Positions 12,151 through 23,350 of a stretch of 64,000 bases of DNA are shown piece by piece; the stretch's first letter is position 1, and the number at the start of each line of letters is the position of its first letter. The notes under the pieces are model-generated. The model saw nothing but the letters and a program-made list of their open reading frames with translations, had not been told where the DNA came from and made no database searches. A program made the position numbers and the translations under genes. The DNA is from Cherax quadricarinatus (lineage: Eukaryota; Arthropoda; Malacostraca; Decapoda; Parastacidae). The DNA is taken from contig NC_091322.1 of assembly GCF_038502225.1 (NCBI RefSeq), positions 1,385,281-1,449,280 on the forward strand, read 5' to 3'.

Positions 12151-13243
12151 CCTCCCCCAACCACTATCACTATCAGACACACGTCAGGTGATATTCTGCT
12201 ACACATCACCCACCGCTAGATACAACAGTTAGAACACACCACTTCTTATTGACAGCCTGTACCTCAGTATACAATTGCTGCCACATTGTTTCCTGTGCAG
12301 CCTTCATAATTCTCATACAGTTATCAGTGGTTCCTGGGATCAGAGTTCCAGGTCTTAGACCAGGACTCCTAAACTGGAATGGAAATATTCTTAGTGTAAT
12401 AAGAAGTGCACAATAAAGTAAAGAAATACTTTCCTTGTAAACCCTTAATAACTTCACACTAAATGAAAAAACTTTACCTGTCAACTATGATAGATTTGCA
12501 GTAAAAGAAAAACTTTCCTTACGAACACCCAATAAGAATGAAGTGGTTTATTTCAAGTACTGAGAGGAAGTAACGACCAAAAAGGTACAATACCGTGCAT
12601 GGAACAATACACAAATAACCCGCACATTACCTCTGTTACTACTCCACTTTCTTCCTCTCTGTGTCCCGTCTCTGTCCCCCTCGCCTGTATATATTGGTTC
12701 CCTCACTCTCGTGTGTCAGTGTGACTTGTAAATGGTCCAAGTCGGACCGAGACGTCGTCATAAGCTTTGTGTATTATTAAGAGGGAGTTGTAGAGCATGA
12801 CAAGAATACACCAGCTTACAAACTGTGTGTTTACATGACACCCAACACCCATCATAAATATATAATTACCACTATCATGGTCTTGTGTTCTATCAGCTAC
12901 CACAAATTGCTTCCCACATGACCACAACTGCCTTAATGACATCATCAATTATACGTGGTGCCACTCTGACAAGTGTTGGGTGGTGCCTTTGGCAAGTCAG
13001 GTGGTAGTCGTCCAGAAAACCTTAATATGTTGTTGATAATGTGACTCGTTGGATTCCGTGTTGCTAGCACCAACAGCCAGACTTATCAGAATATCAACCA
13101 AGATGTTGATCGTGGACCCGGAATTTTCAACCAGTACTGAGCTTGGCGTACCTCTGTGAGAACTGTTCTTCTCCTGAAGTAGAGCGTGGCGTCTCCCTCA
13201 AGCACTGGTGCACTTACCCATAATTTTAGATACCTAAGACAAC
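12151..13243. other. Non-coding, with one probable interspersed repeat
   Basis: No gene is supported. The stretch 12590-12800, with ACACAAATAACCCGCACAT and AAATGGTCCAAGTCGGACCG, resembles a repeat I recall from decapod genomes; this is memory, not a match inside the window. The last 150 bases immediately precede the H3-like start codon and show no clear TATA box. Confidence 0.35.
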
Positions 13244-13712
13244 ATGGTTCGAACCTTCCAGAAACCGAAGAAAATAGCGACCTTAACACCAGTGAAAGGT
13301 TCTAAGTGAAAAATTAGCATCGTCAGCAGGATTCACTCCGTCTGGAAAACGTAGGAGGTCCAGCGGCTACCATAAGAAAGGTAAAAGCTGTAAGAGCCCA
13401 GATGAAAAGAAGAGAAATCACAGATTTCGACCTGGAACAGTTGCCTTGCAGGAAATTCGCCATTATCAGATGAAAGCAGAGCTCTTGGTGCCCAAATTGC
13501 CCTTTTCTCGTGTCGTCCATGAGATCCTCAGTGAGCAGGGAAGAGAATTAAGATTCCAAACTTTAGCTCTAATGGCACGACAAGAAACAGCTGAAAGTTA
13601 CATTGTAACCATTTTGGAAATGGCTAACTTGTGCTCCATCCACGCCAACAGAGTAACAATGTGTCCACGTGATATGAAGCTGGTTCGGCGTATTCGAGGA
13701 GAAATGTATTAG
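13244..13712 (+). CDS. Divergent histone H3-like protein with one frame break
   Basis: From 13296 to the TAG at 13710, one frame holds 138 codons and contains a full histone-fold homologue of H3: FRPGTVALQEIRHYQ (aN), ELLVPKLPFSR (a1), ELRFQ (loop 1), TLALMARQETAESYI (a2), NLCSIHANRVT and RRIRGEMY (a3 and end). My hand alignment to canonical H3 from YRPGTVAL onward gives 54 identities in 95 positions with no indel. Upstream in another frame, an ATG at 13244 in good context (AACATGG) encodes MVRTFQKPKK, aligning with the H3 start at R2, T3, Q5 and K9. That frame stops at 13307, so one single-base indel at about 13290-13307 separates tail and fold. Joined, the protein would be about 155 residues with a tail some 20 residues longer than H3. 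No intron fits the short gap. Alternatives are a centromeric H3, a germline H3 variant, or a decaying copy. Loop 1 has H3 length and lacks the CENP-A tryptophan, which argues against a typical centromeric H3. Confidence 0.75.
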
Positions 13713-13756
13713 GGAACTTTCTGTACAAGACCGTCTCCCACCGTGGTAGGCTGACA

Positions 13757-13786
13757 TAAAAAGAAAAATGAAAGTTTTTCTTTTTA
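13757..13786 (+). other. Perfect 12-bp A/T hairpin downstream of the H3-like ORF
   Basis: Positions 13757-13768 (TAAAAAGAAAAA) pair exactly with 13775-13786 across loop TGAAAG, 45 bases after the stop codon. It does not match the conserved histone mRNA stem-loop (a GC-rich 6-bp stem with a 4-base loop), so a role in histone 3' processing is not supported. Confidence 0.5.
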
Positions 13787-13788
13787 CA

Positions 13789-13862
13789 TGTAGCACCAGA
13801 CGAGCCTGACACATGGCTGGGCTCTGGGAGTAGAAAGACTCTTGAAACTCGTCAGATACATC
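13789..13862 (+). mobile_element. Isolated family A 3' tail
   Basis: Contains GCACCAGACGAGCCTGACAC, GGCTGGGCTCTGGGAGTAGA and AAGACTCTTGAAACTCGTCA, the same tail as at 5488-5548. No RT sequence is attached. Confidence 0.7.
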
Positions 13863-13887
13863 AGTACAGTATACTGTCCAGCTCGGT

Positions 13888-13888
<1 letters not shown>

Positions 13889-13929
<41 letters not shown>

Positions 13930-14009
13930 GAACAAGCATTTGAGCTACTAGGAATGCTTGAAGTTCCTTACAATTATATTATTTGGAAATTATTATTATT
14001 ATTATTATC
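13889..14009. repeat. (ATT)n tracts flanking a family B scrap
   Basis: ATT triplets fill 13889-13928 and 13989-14009. Between them, 13930-13980 (AACAAGCATTTGAGCTACTA and following) matches the family B copy at 22617-22670. Confidence 0.8.
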
Positions 14010-14454
14010 CCTGGAGGGGGATTTTTTAAGTGGTTGTCAGATTTTTTTCATTCGCCAACTTTTTTATTTTATTTTATTTGGCTCATAACACAAGTCCTCA
14101 TTCCGTCGGCTTCAGATTTTCAACGCTGGTGTACGGTAACTAAAGCAAGATTCTTGGAACGGCTGGTATATGCAGGTACCTTATGACCAGAGTTGTAGGA
14201 GCTATTCCCAGCATCCTGCAGTGGCTCTCAACTTCCAAAATTCTCTGTGGCTTAGATCCAAACCTTCAAAAAAGGTGTCTTTGAAATGGAGGACGGTGGA
14301 GAGAGAATTCAAGTGTGCAGAAGCGCACTTCTCAGTTTTGTCTAAAACTGTGTCAGATTTTGATTGAAAGAAATCACGTTAAATATATTTGAAATTTTGA
14401 ATGGTTTTGTGAAATATTTAATGGTTGATGATTCTTAGAGCCTGTTAAGTTTGT
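14010..14454. other. No feature recognised
   Basis: Plus-strand open frames of about 65 codons occur here but resemble nothing I know. The sequence leads straight into the GA-rich array. Confidence 0.45.
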
Positions 14455-17400
14455 GAAAGCCAGGAGGAAGTGGAGGAGAGGAGGTCAGGCGGAAGTGGAG
14501 GACAGGAGGTCAGGCGGAAGTGGAGGACAGGAGGTCAGGAGGATGTGGAGAAGAGGAGGCCAGGAGGAAGTGGAGAGGAGGCCAGGAGGAAGTGGAGGAG
14601 AGGAGGTCAGGAGGAAGTGGAGGAGAGGAGATCAGGCGGAAGTGGAGGAGAGGAGGTCAGGCGGAAGTGGAGGAGAGGAGGTCAGGCGGAAGTGGAGGAG
14701 AGGAGGTCAGGCAGAAGTGGAGGACAGGAGGTCAGGAGGATGTGGAGGAGAGGAGGCCAGGAGGAAGTGGAGGAGAGGAGGCCAGGAGGAAGTGGAGGAG
14801 AGGAGGTCATGCGGAAGTGGAGGAGAGGAGGTCATGCGGAAGTGGAGGAGAGGAGGTCATGCGGAAGTGGAGGAGAGGAGGTCAGGCGGAAGTGGAGGCC
14901 AGGAGGAAGTGGAGGGGAGGAGGCCAGGAGGAAGTGGAGGAGAGGAGGTCAGGCGGAAGTGGAGGCCAGGAGGAAGTGGAGGGGAGGAGGCCAGGAGGAA
15001 GTGGAGGAGAGGAGACCAGGAGGAAGTGGAGGAGAGGAGGTCAGGCGGAAGTGGAGGCCAGGAGGAAGTGGAGAGGAGGAGGCCAGGAGGAAATGGAGGA
15101 GAGGAGGCCAGGAGGAAGTGGAGGAGAGGAGGTCAGGCGGAAGTGGAGACCAGGAGGAAGTGGAGGAGAGGAGTCCAGGAGGAAGTAGAGGAGAGGAGGT
15201 CAGGAGGCAGTGGAGGAGAGGAGGCCAGGAGGAAGTGGAGAGGAGGCCAGGAGGAAGTGGAGGAGAGGAGATCAGGCGGAAGTGGAGGAGAGGAGGTCAG
15301 GCGGAAGTGGAGGAGAGGAGGTCAGGCGGAAGTGGAGGAGAGGAGGTCAGGCGGAAGTGGAGGAGAGGAGGTCAGGCGGAAGTGGAGGAGAGGAGAACAG
15401 GCGGAAGTGGAGGAGAGGAGGTCAGGAGGAAGTGGAGGAGAGGTCAGGAGGAAGTGGAGGAGAGGAGGTCAGGAGGAAGTGGAGGAGAGGAGGTCAGGAG
15501 GAAGTGGAGGAGAGGAGGTCAGGAGGAAGTGGAGGAGAGGAGGTGAGGCGGAAGTGGAGGAGAGGTGGTCAGGCGGAAGTGGAGTAGAGCAGGTCAGGCG
15601 GAAGTGGAGGAGAGGAGGTCAGGCGGAAGTGGAGGAGAGGAGGTCAGACGGAAGTGGAGGAAAGGAGGTCAGGAGGAAGTGGAGGAGAGGTGCTCAGGCG
15701 TAAGTAGAGGAGAGGTGCTCAGGCGGAAGTGGAGGAGAGGAGGTCAGGCGGAAGTGGAGGACAGGAGGATGTGGAGGAGAGGAGGCCAGGAGGAAGTGGA
15801 GGAGAGGAGGCCAGGAGGAAGTGGGGGAGAGGTCATGCAGAAGTGGAGGAGAGGAGGTCATGCGGAAGTGGAGGAGAGGAGGTCATGCGGAAGTGGAGGA
15901 GAGGAGGTCAGGAGGAAGTGGAGGAGAGGTCAGGAGGAAGTGGAGGTGAGGCGGAAGTGGAGGAGAGGAGATCAGGCGGAAGTGGAGGAGAGGAGGTCAG
16001 GAGGAAGTGGAGGAGAGGTCAGGAGGAAGTGGAGGAGAGGAGGTCAGGAGGAAGTGGAGGAGAGGAGGTCAGGAGGAAGTGGAGGAGAGGAGGTCAGGAG
16101 GAAGTGGAGGAGAGGAGGTGAGGCGGAAGTGGAGGAGAGGTGGTCAGGCGGAAGTGGAGTAGAGCAGGTCAGGCGGAAGTGGAGGAGAGGAGGTCAGGCG
16201 GAAGTGGAGGAGAGGAGGTCAGACGGAAGTGGAGGAAAGGAGGTCAGGAGGAAGTGGAGGAGAGGTGCTCAGGCGTAAGTAGAGGAGAGGTGCTCAGGCG
16301 GAAGTGGAGGAGAGGAGGTCAGGCGGAAGTGGAGGACAGGAGGATGTGGAGGAGAGGAGGCCAGGAGGAAGTAGAGGAGAGGAGGCCAGGAGGAAGTGGG
16401 GGAGAGGTCATGCGGAAGTGGAGGAGAGGAGGTCATGCGGAAGTGGAGGAGAGGAGGTCATGCGGAAGTGGAGGAGAGGAGGTCAGGAAGTGGAGGAGAG
16501 GAGGTCAGGCGGAAGTGGAGGCCAGGAGGAAGTGGAGGGGAGGAGGCCAGGAGGAAGTGGAGGAGAGGAGGTCAGGCGGAAGTGGAGGCCAGGAGGACGT
16601 GGAGGGGAGGAGGCCAGGAGGAAGTGGAGGAGAGGAGACCAGGAGGAAGTGGAGGAGAGGAGGTCAGGCGGAAGTGGAGGCCAGGAGGAAGTGGAGAGGA
16701 GGAGGCCAGGAGGAAATGGAGGAGAGGAGGCCAGGAGGAAGTGGAGGAGAGGAGGTCAGGCGGAAGTGGAGACCAGGAGGAAGTGGAGGAGAGGAGTCCA
16801 GGAGGAAGAAGAGGAGAGGAGGTCAGGAGGCAGTGGAGGAGAGGAGGCCAGGAGGAAGTGGAGGAGAGGAGGTCAGGCGGAAGTGGAGGAGAGGTCAGGC
16901 GGAAGTGGAGGTCAGGAGGAAGTGGAGGAGAGGTCAGGCGGAAGTGGAGGCCAGGAGGAAGTGGAAGGGAGGAGGTCAGGAGGAGAAGAGGCCAGGAGGA
17001 AGTGGAGGAGAGGAGGTCAGGCGGAAGTGGAGGGGAGGAGGCCAGGAGGAAGTGGAGGAGAGAAGGCCAGGAGGAAGTGGAGGAGAGGAGGTCAGGCGGA
17101 AGTGGAGGCCAGGAGGAAGTGGAGGGGAGGAGGCCAGGAGGAAGTGGAGGAGAGGAGGTCAGGCGGAAGTGGAGGCCAGGAGGAAGTGGATGAGAGGAGG
17201 CCAGGAGGAAGTAGAGGAGAGGAGGTCAGGAGGCAGTGGAGGAGAGGAGGCCAGGAGGAAGTGGAGGAGAGGAGGCCAGGAGGAAGTGGAGGAGAGGAGG
17301 TCAGGCTGAAATGGAGGAGAGGAGGTCAGGCAGAAATGGAGTAGAGCAGGTCAGGCGGAAGTGGAGGAGAGGAGGTCAGGCGGAAGTGGAGGAGAGGAGG

Positions 17401-20400
17401 TCAGACGGAAGTGGAGGAAAGGAGGTCAGGAGGAAGTGGAGGAGAGGTGCTCAGGCGTAAGTAGAGGAGAGGTGCTCAGGCGGAAGTGGAGGAGAGGAGG
17501 TCAGGCGGAAGTGGAGGACAGGAGGATGTGGAGGAGAGGAGGCCAGGAGGAAGTAGAGGAGAGGAGGCCAGGAGGAAGTGGGGGAGAGGTCATGCGGAAG
17601 TGGAGGAGAGGAGGTCATGCGGAAGTGGAGGAGAGGAGGTCATGCGGAAGTGGAGGAGAGGAGGTCAGGAAGTGGAGGAGAGGAGGTCAGGCGGAAGTGG
17701 AGGCCAGGAGGAAGTGGAGGGGAGGAAGCCAGGAGGAAGTGGAGGAGAGGAGGTCAGGCGGAAGTGGAGGCCAGGAGGAAGTGGAGGGGAGGAGGCCAGG
17801 AGGAAGTGGAGGAGAGGAGACCAGGAGGAAGTGGAGGAGAGGAGGTCAGGCGGAAGTGGAGGCCAGGAGGAAGTGGAGAGGAGGAGGCCAGGAGGAAATG
17901 GAGGAGAGGAGGCCAGGAGGAAGTGGAGGAGAGGAGGTCAGGCGGAAGTGGAGACCAGGAGGAAGTGGAGGAGAGGAGTCCAGGAGGAAGAAGAGGAGAG
18001 GAGGTCAGGAGGCAGTGGAGGAGAGGAGGCCAGGAGGAAGTGGAGGAGAGGAGGTCAGGCGGAAGTGGAGGAGAGGTCAGGCGGAAGTGGAGGTCAGGCG
18101 GAAGTGGAGGAGAGGAGGTCAGGAGGAAGTGGAGGAGAGGTCAGGCGGAAGTGGAGGCCAGGAGGAAGTGGAAGGGAGGAGGTCAGGAGGAGAAGAGGCC
18201 AGGAGGAAGTGGAGGAGAGGAGGTCAGGCGGAAGTGGAGGGGAGGAGGCCAGGAGGAAGTGGAGGAGAGAAGGCCAGGAGGAAGTGGAGGAGAGGAGGTC
18301 AGGCGGAAGTGGAGGCCAGGAGGAAGTGGAGGGGAGGAGGCCAGGAGGAAGTGGAGGAGAGGAGGTCAGGCGGAAGTGGAGGCCAGGAGGAAGTGGATGA
18401 GAGGAGGCCAGGAGGAAGTAGAGGAGAGGAGGTCAGGAGGCAGTGGAGGAGAGGAGGCCAGGAGGAAGTGGAGGAGAGGAGGCCAGGAGGAAGTGGAGGA
18501 GAGGAGGTCAGGCTGAAATGGAGGAGAGGAGGTCAGGCGGAAATGGAGGAGAGGAGGTCAGGCGGAAGTGGAGGAGAGGAGGTCAGGCGGAAGTGGAGGA
18601 GAGGAGGTCAGGGGGAAGTGGAGGAGAGGAGGTCAGGAGGAAGTGGAGGAGAGGAGGTCAGGAGGAAGTGGAGGAGAGGAGGTCAGGGGGAAGTGGAGGC
18701 CAGGACGAAGTGGAGGGGAGGCCAGGAAGAAGTGGAGGAGAGGTCAGGAGGAAGTGGAGGAGAGGAGGTCAGGAGGAAGTGGAGGAGAGGAGGTCAGGCG
18801 GAAGTGGAGTAGAGGAGATCAGGCGGAAGTGGAGGAGAGGAGGTCAGGCGGAAGTGGAGGAGATAAGGTCAGGCGGAAGTGAAGAGGTCAGGAGGAAGCG
18901 GCCAGAAGGAAGTGGAGGGGAGGAGGTCAGGAGGAAGTTGAGGAGAGGAGGTCAGGAGGAAGTGGAGGGGAGGCGGTCAGGAGGAAGTGGAGGAGAGGAG
19001 GTGAGGCGGAAGTGGAGGAGAGGTGGTCAGGCGGAAGTGGAGTAGAGCAGGTCAGGCGGAAGTGGAGGAGAGGAGGTCAGGCGGAAGTGGAGGAGAGGAG
19101 GTCAGACGGAAGTGGAGGAGAGGAGGTCAGGAGGAAGTGGAGGAGAGGAGGTGAGGCGGAAGTAGAGGAGAGGTGCTCAGGCGGAAGTGGAGGAGAGGAG
19201 GTCAGGCGGAAGTGGAGGACAGGAGGTCAGGAGGATGTGGAGGAGAGGAGGCCAGGAGGAAGTGGAGGAGAGGAGGCCAGGAGGAAGTGGAGGAGAGGTC
19301 ATGCGGAAGTGGAGGAGAGGTCATGCGGAAGTGGAGGAGAGGAGGTCAGGCAGAAGTGGAGGCCAGGAGGAAGTGGAGGGGAGGAGGCCAGGAGGAAGTG
19401 GAGGAGAGGAGGTCAGGCGGAAGTGGAGGCCAGGAGGAAGTGGAGAGGAGGAGGCCAGGAGGAAGTAGAGGAGAGGAGGTCAGGAGGCAGTGGAGGAGAG
19501 GAGGCCAGGAGGAAGTGGAGGAGAGGAGATCAGGCGGAAGTGGAGGAGAGGAGGCCAGGAGGAAGTGGAGGAGAGGAGGTCAGGCGGAAGTGGAGGAGAG
19601 GTCAGGCGGAAGTGGAGGCCAGGAGGTCAGGCGGAAGTGGAGGAGAGGAGGTCAGGAGGAAGTGGAGGAGAGGTCAGGCGGAAGTGGAGGCCAGGAGGAA
19701 GTGGAAGGGAGGAGGCCAGGAGGAAGTGGAGGAGAGGAGGTCAGGCGGAAGTGGAGGCCAGGAGGAAGTGGAGGGGAGGAGGCCAGGAGGAAGTGGAGGA
19801 GAGAAGGCCAGGAGGAAGTGGAGGAGAGGAGGTCAGGCGGAAGTGGAGGCCAGGAGGAAGTGGAGGGGAGGAGGCCATTAGGAAGTGGAGGAGAGGAGGT
19901 CAGGCGGAAGTGGAGGCCAGGAGGAAGTGGATGAGAGGAGTCCAGGAGGAAGTAGAGGAGAGGAGGTCAGGAGGCAGTGGAGGAGAGGAGGCCAGGAGGA
20001 AGTGGAGGAGAGGAGGCCAGGAGGAAGTGGAGGAGAGGAGGTCAGGCTGAAATGGAGGAGAGGAGGTCAGGCGGAAATGGAGAGGAGGTCAGGCGGAAGT
20101 GGAGGAGAGGAGGTCAGGCGGAAGTGGAGGAGAGGAGGTCAGGGGGAAGTGGAGGAGAGGAGGTCAGGAGGAAGTGGAGGAGAGGAGGTCAGGAGGAAGT
20201 GGAGGAGAGGAGGTCAGGGGGAAGTGGAGGCCAGGACGAAGTGGAGGGGAGGCCAGGAGGAAGTGGAGGAGAGGTCAGGAGGAAGTGGAGGAGAGGAGGT
20301 CAGGAGGAAGTGGAGGAGAGGAGGTGAGGCGGAAGTGGAGGAGAGGTGGTCAGGCGGAAGTGGAGTAGAGGAGATCAGGCGGAAGTGGAGGAGAGGAGGT

Positions 20401-21990
20401 CAGGCGGAAGTGGAGGAGAGGAGGTCAGGCGGAAGTGGAGAGGAGGTCAGGAGGAAGCGGCCAGGCGGAAGTGGAGGGGAGGCGGTCAGGAGGAAGTGGA
20501 GGATAGGTCAGGAGGAAGTGGAAGGGAGGCGGTCAGGAGGACGTGGAGGCCAGGAGGAAGTGGAGGAGAGGAGGTCAGGAGGAAGTGGAGGTCAGGAGGA
20601 TGTGGAGGCCAGGAGGAAGTGGAGGGGAGGATGTGGAGGCCAGAAGGAAGTGGAGGGGAGGAGGTCAGGAGGAAGTGGAGGTCAGGAGGATGTGGAGGCC
20701 AGGAGGAAGTGGAGGCCAGGAGGAAGTGGAGGCCAGGAGGAAGTGGAGGAGAGGAGATCAGGAGGAAGTGGAGGAGAGGAGGCCAGGAGGAAGTGGAGGA
20801 GAGGAGGTCAGGCGGAAGTGGAGGCCAGGAGGAAGTGGAGGGGAGGAGGCCAGGAGGAAGTGGAGGAGAGGAGGTCAGGAGGAAGTGGAGGAGAGGAGGT
20901 CAGGGGGAAGTGGAGGCCAGGACGAAGTGGAGGGGAGGCCAGGAGGAAGTGGAGGAGAGGTCAAGAGGAAGTGGAGGAGAGGAGGTCAGGAGGAAGTGGA
21001 GGAGAGGAGGTGAGGAGGAGGTGGAGGGGAGGTGGCCAGGAGGAGGTGGAGGGAGGAGGCCAGGCGGAGGTGGAGGAGAGGAGGTCAGGCGGAAGTGGAG
21101 GAGATGAGGTCAGGCGGAAGTGGAGAGGAAGTGGAGGGGAGGAGGCCAGGAGGAAGTGGAGGGAAAGAGGTGAGGAGGAAGTGGAGGGGAGGCAGCCATG
21201 AGGAAGTGGTGGAGAGGAGGCCATGAGGAAGTGGAGGAGAGGAGGCCATGAGGAAGTGGAGGAGAGGAGGCCAGGAGGAAGTGGAGGAGAGGAGGCCAGG
21301 AGGAAGTGGAGGGAAGGTGGCCAGGAGGAGGTGGAGGAGAGGCGGCCATCAGGAAGTGGAGGGGAGGAGGCCCTGAGGACGTGGAGGGACGGAGGCCATG
21401 AGGAAGTGGAGGGGAGGTGGCCAGGAGGAGGTGGAAGGGAGGTGGCCAGGAGGAGGTGGAAGGGAGGTGGCCAGGAGGAGGTGGAAGGGAGGTGGCCAGG
21501 AGGAGGTGGAAGGGAGGTGGCCAGGAGGAGGTGGAAGGGAGGTGGCCAGGAGGAGATGGAGGGGAGGAGGCCATGAGGAAGTGGATGGGAGGAGGCCATG
21601 AGGAAGTGGAGGGGAGGAGGTGGAAGGGAGGTGGCCAGGAGGAGGTGGAGGGGAGGAGGCCAGGAGGAAGTGGAGGGGAGGTGGCCAGGAGGAGGTGGAG
21701 GGGAGGTGGCCAGAAGGAGGTAGAGGGGAGGAGGCCAGGAGGAAGTGGAGGGGAGGAGGCCAGGAGGTGGAGGGGAGGAGGCCAGGAGGAAGTGGAGGGG
21801 AGGAGGCCAGGAGGTGGAGGGGAGGAGGCCAGGAGGGGGTGGAGGGGAGGAGACCCGGAGGAGGAGGCCAGGAGGAGGTGGAATGGAAGTGGCCAGGAGG
21901 AGGTGGAAGGGAGGTGGCCAGGAGGAGGTGGAATGGAAGTGGCCAGGAGGAGGTGGAAGGGAGGTGGCCAGGAGGAAGTGGAGGGAAGAG
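14455..21990. repeat. 7.5-kb GA-rich minisatellite array
   Basis: The main unit is 25 bp (GGAGGAGAGGAGGTCAGGCG followed by GAAGT), with 22-bp units lacking one GAG triplet and 16-17-bp units built on GGAGGCCAGGAGGAAGT. From about 21400 the unit changes to 24 bp with GTGGCCAGGAGGAGGTGGAA. The plus strand is almost entirely purine with few T residues, so plus frames lack stop codons over hundreds of residues and the minus strand reads as Pro/Leu/Ser-rich peptides; neither is taken as coding. Frequent GG runs give G-quadruplex and triplex potential. Several unit types recur in fixed order, showing higher-order structure. Confidence 0.95.
16200..18522. repeat. Tandem 1.18-kb duplication inside the GA array
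   Basis: Rare markers recur in order. A CGTAAGTAGAGG variant lies with its T at 15701, 16275 and 17458, and GTGGGGGAGAGGTCATGC (or near copies) starts at 15821, 16396 and 17578. The second and third sets are 1182-1183 bp apart, and the sequences between them look nearly identical by eye. The first and second are 574-575 bp apart. Boundaries are approximate. Confidence 0.75.
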
Positions 21991-22198
21991 AAAATCGCTG
22001 GTATTTGTAGTTTCACCGGGTATTCTTACTCCCCACCATTCCCTCTTAACCCACCTATCTAACCCACCCACCCACCTATTCCTCATTCCATTCTTATCCC
22101 TCGCTTCCCAAATCATCCTAGCAAATTCTGTGTGGCTTTTTTAAATCTAGTTTGCAGCAAATTTATAGATATAAATTATTCAGGTTATTTTAGATTAG

Positions 22199-22229
22199 GT
22201 TCAGTGTATCCATCGAGGATACACTGAAC
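22199..22229. other. Perfect 13-bp stem, 5-base loop hairpin
   Basis: Positions 22199-22211 (GTTCAGTGTATCC) are the exact reverse complement of 22217-22229, with loop ATCGA. One further G-T and one A-T pair can extend the base. Confidence 0.6.
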
Positions 22230-22239
22230 TTTCAAGTCT

Positions 22240-22985
22240 GTGTCAGTGGACCTTAGACAACAATATGACGTTCAGTGAGGGCAGGTGTCAGTTGCTCCGC
22301 CATCGAGGAATGGAGGAAATAAAGACTCTAACGGAGTACAAGACGAACTCAAATCTTTCAATAGAGCAAAAGTTCAATGTCCGAGCCTTAAGAGTGATGT
22401 CGGGCGATCTGATTTAAGGCTGACAACAATGTTACTATCACAACTACAAGGAAAATGATAGGCTGAATAACTAGAACAGTCAAACTAGATGCTGAGCCAA
22501 TGATATTCTTTTAGTCATTTGTTCTCTCAAGACTGGAATACTGCTGTATACTGACGGACCCCTTCAAGGCATGCAAGATTGCTGATCTGGAAAACAGTGA
22601 ACTTGCCCGTATACACTCAAACAAGCATTTGAGCTACTAGGAACGCCGAAGTCGACTCAACTGTATTCCTTGGAACGTAGGCGAGAAAAACAAATCATAA
22701 TTTACACCTGCAATATCCTGGAGGGATTGGTCCCGGACCTGAACACTTAAATCACTCCATATAAAAATCGAGAGACTTGGCAGGCAGTGTTAAATATCTC
22801 TAAAAAGCTAGGGGACCTAGGCTTTTTAACAGTTTCAAGAGGGAATTTGATGAGCTCCTCATATCAGTTCCTGATCAGCCAGACTAAAGGTGCGTACGAC
22901 AGTGTGTGCTCGGCTGACACCAACAGCCTGGTCAGTTAGGCCAGTAACTGGGAGGTCTAGTCTGGAACCAGGCCACGGGGGTGTT
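22240..22985 (+). mobile_element. Degenerate family B RT C-terminus and tail
   Basis: Translated pieces in several frames match family B: NNMTFSEGRCQLLRHR near 22262-22310, VLSRLEYCCILTDPFKACKI at 22520-22575, the KHLSYWERRS region near 22620, and a YTCNILEGLVPDL-like piece near 22705. The tail follows with CCTGATCAGCCAG, AACAGCCTGGTCAG and a CACGGGGGTGTTAATCCCCG end at 22965-22985. Many stops and frameshifts mark it as old. Confidence 0.6.
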
Positions 22986-23350
22986 AATCCCCGAAATTGA
23001 CTCAAGGTAAAGAAAAGGTAAGGCAGTCGATAAAAATTAATTGTAACACAATGTCAAATGAAATATTAGATTAAGGAGATCTAACGCGCCAATGAAAAAC
23101 GGGGGACCCATCAAGCGTAGTAAAAATATCTGTTAATCAGTGATTAAGTCTCGTAAACAGTTATTCAGTTAACTGTCCCAGCAACAGTGAAATACCGTTT
23201 TATTTAGAACTTGGGCTGCACTTCCTGTGCATCAGTGGACCCATGTATGTTGATACAATGTTCTTTTATTGTGCCCACGTCGACCCTGTTTTTCACCGGG
23301 TTTGTTTTACACATTCTCCCATATCTCATTCCAGTATGTTATGGCAGTGT

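Noticed and set aside
13291..13329. A mini-intron joining the H3-like tail to the histone fold
   Set aside because: GT..AG pairs exist (for example from GGTTCT to TTAG or CAGCAG), but the gap would be only 19-31 bases, far shorter than known animal introns. A one-base indel is simpler.
14453..22010. Many overlapping Arg/Glu/Gly-rich frames and minus-strand Pro-rich frames
   Set aside because: These are products of a purine-only tandem repeat with unit lengths that are not multiples of 3. Frames overlap freely and share no start context.
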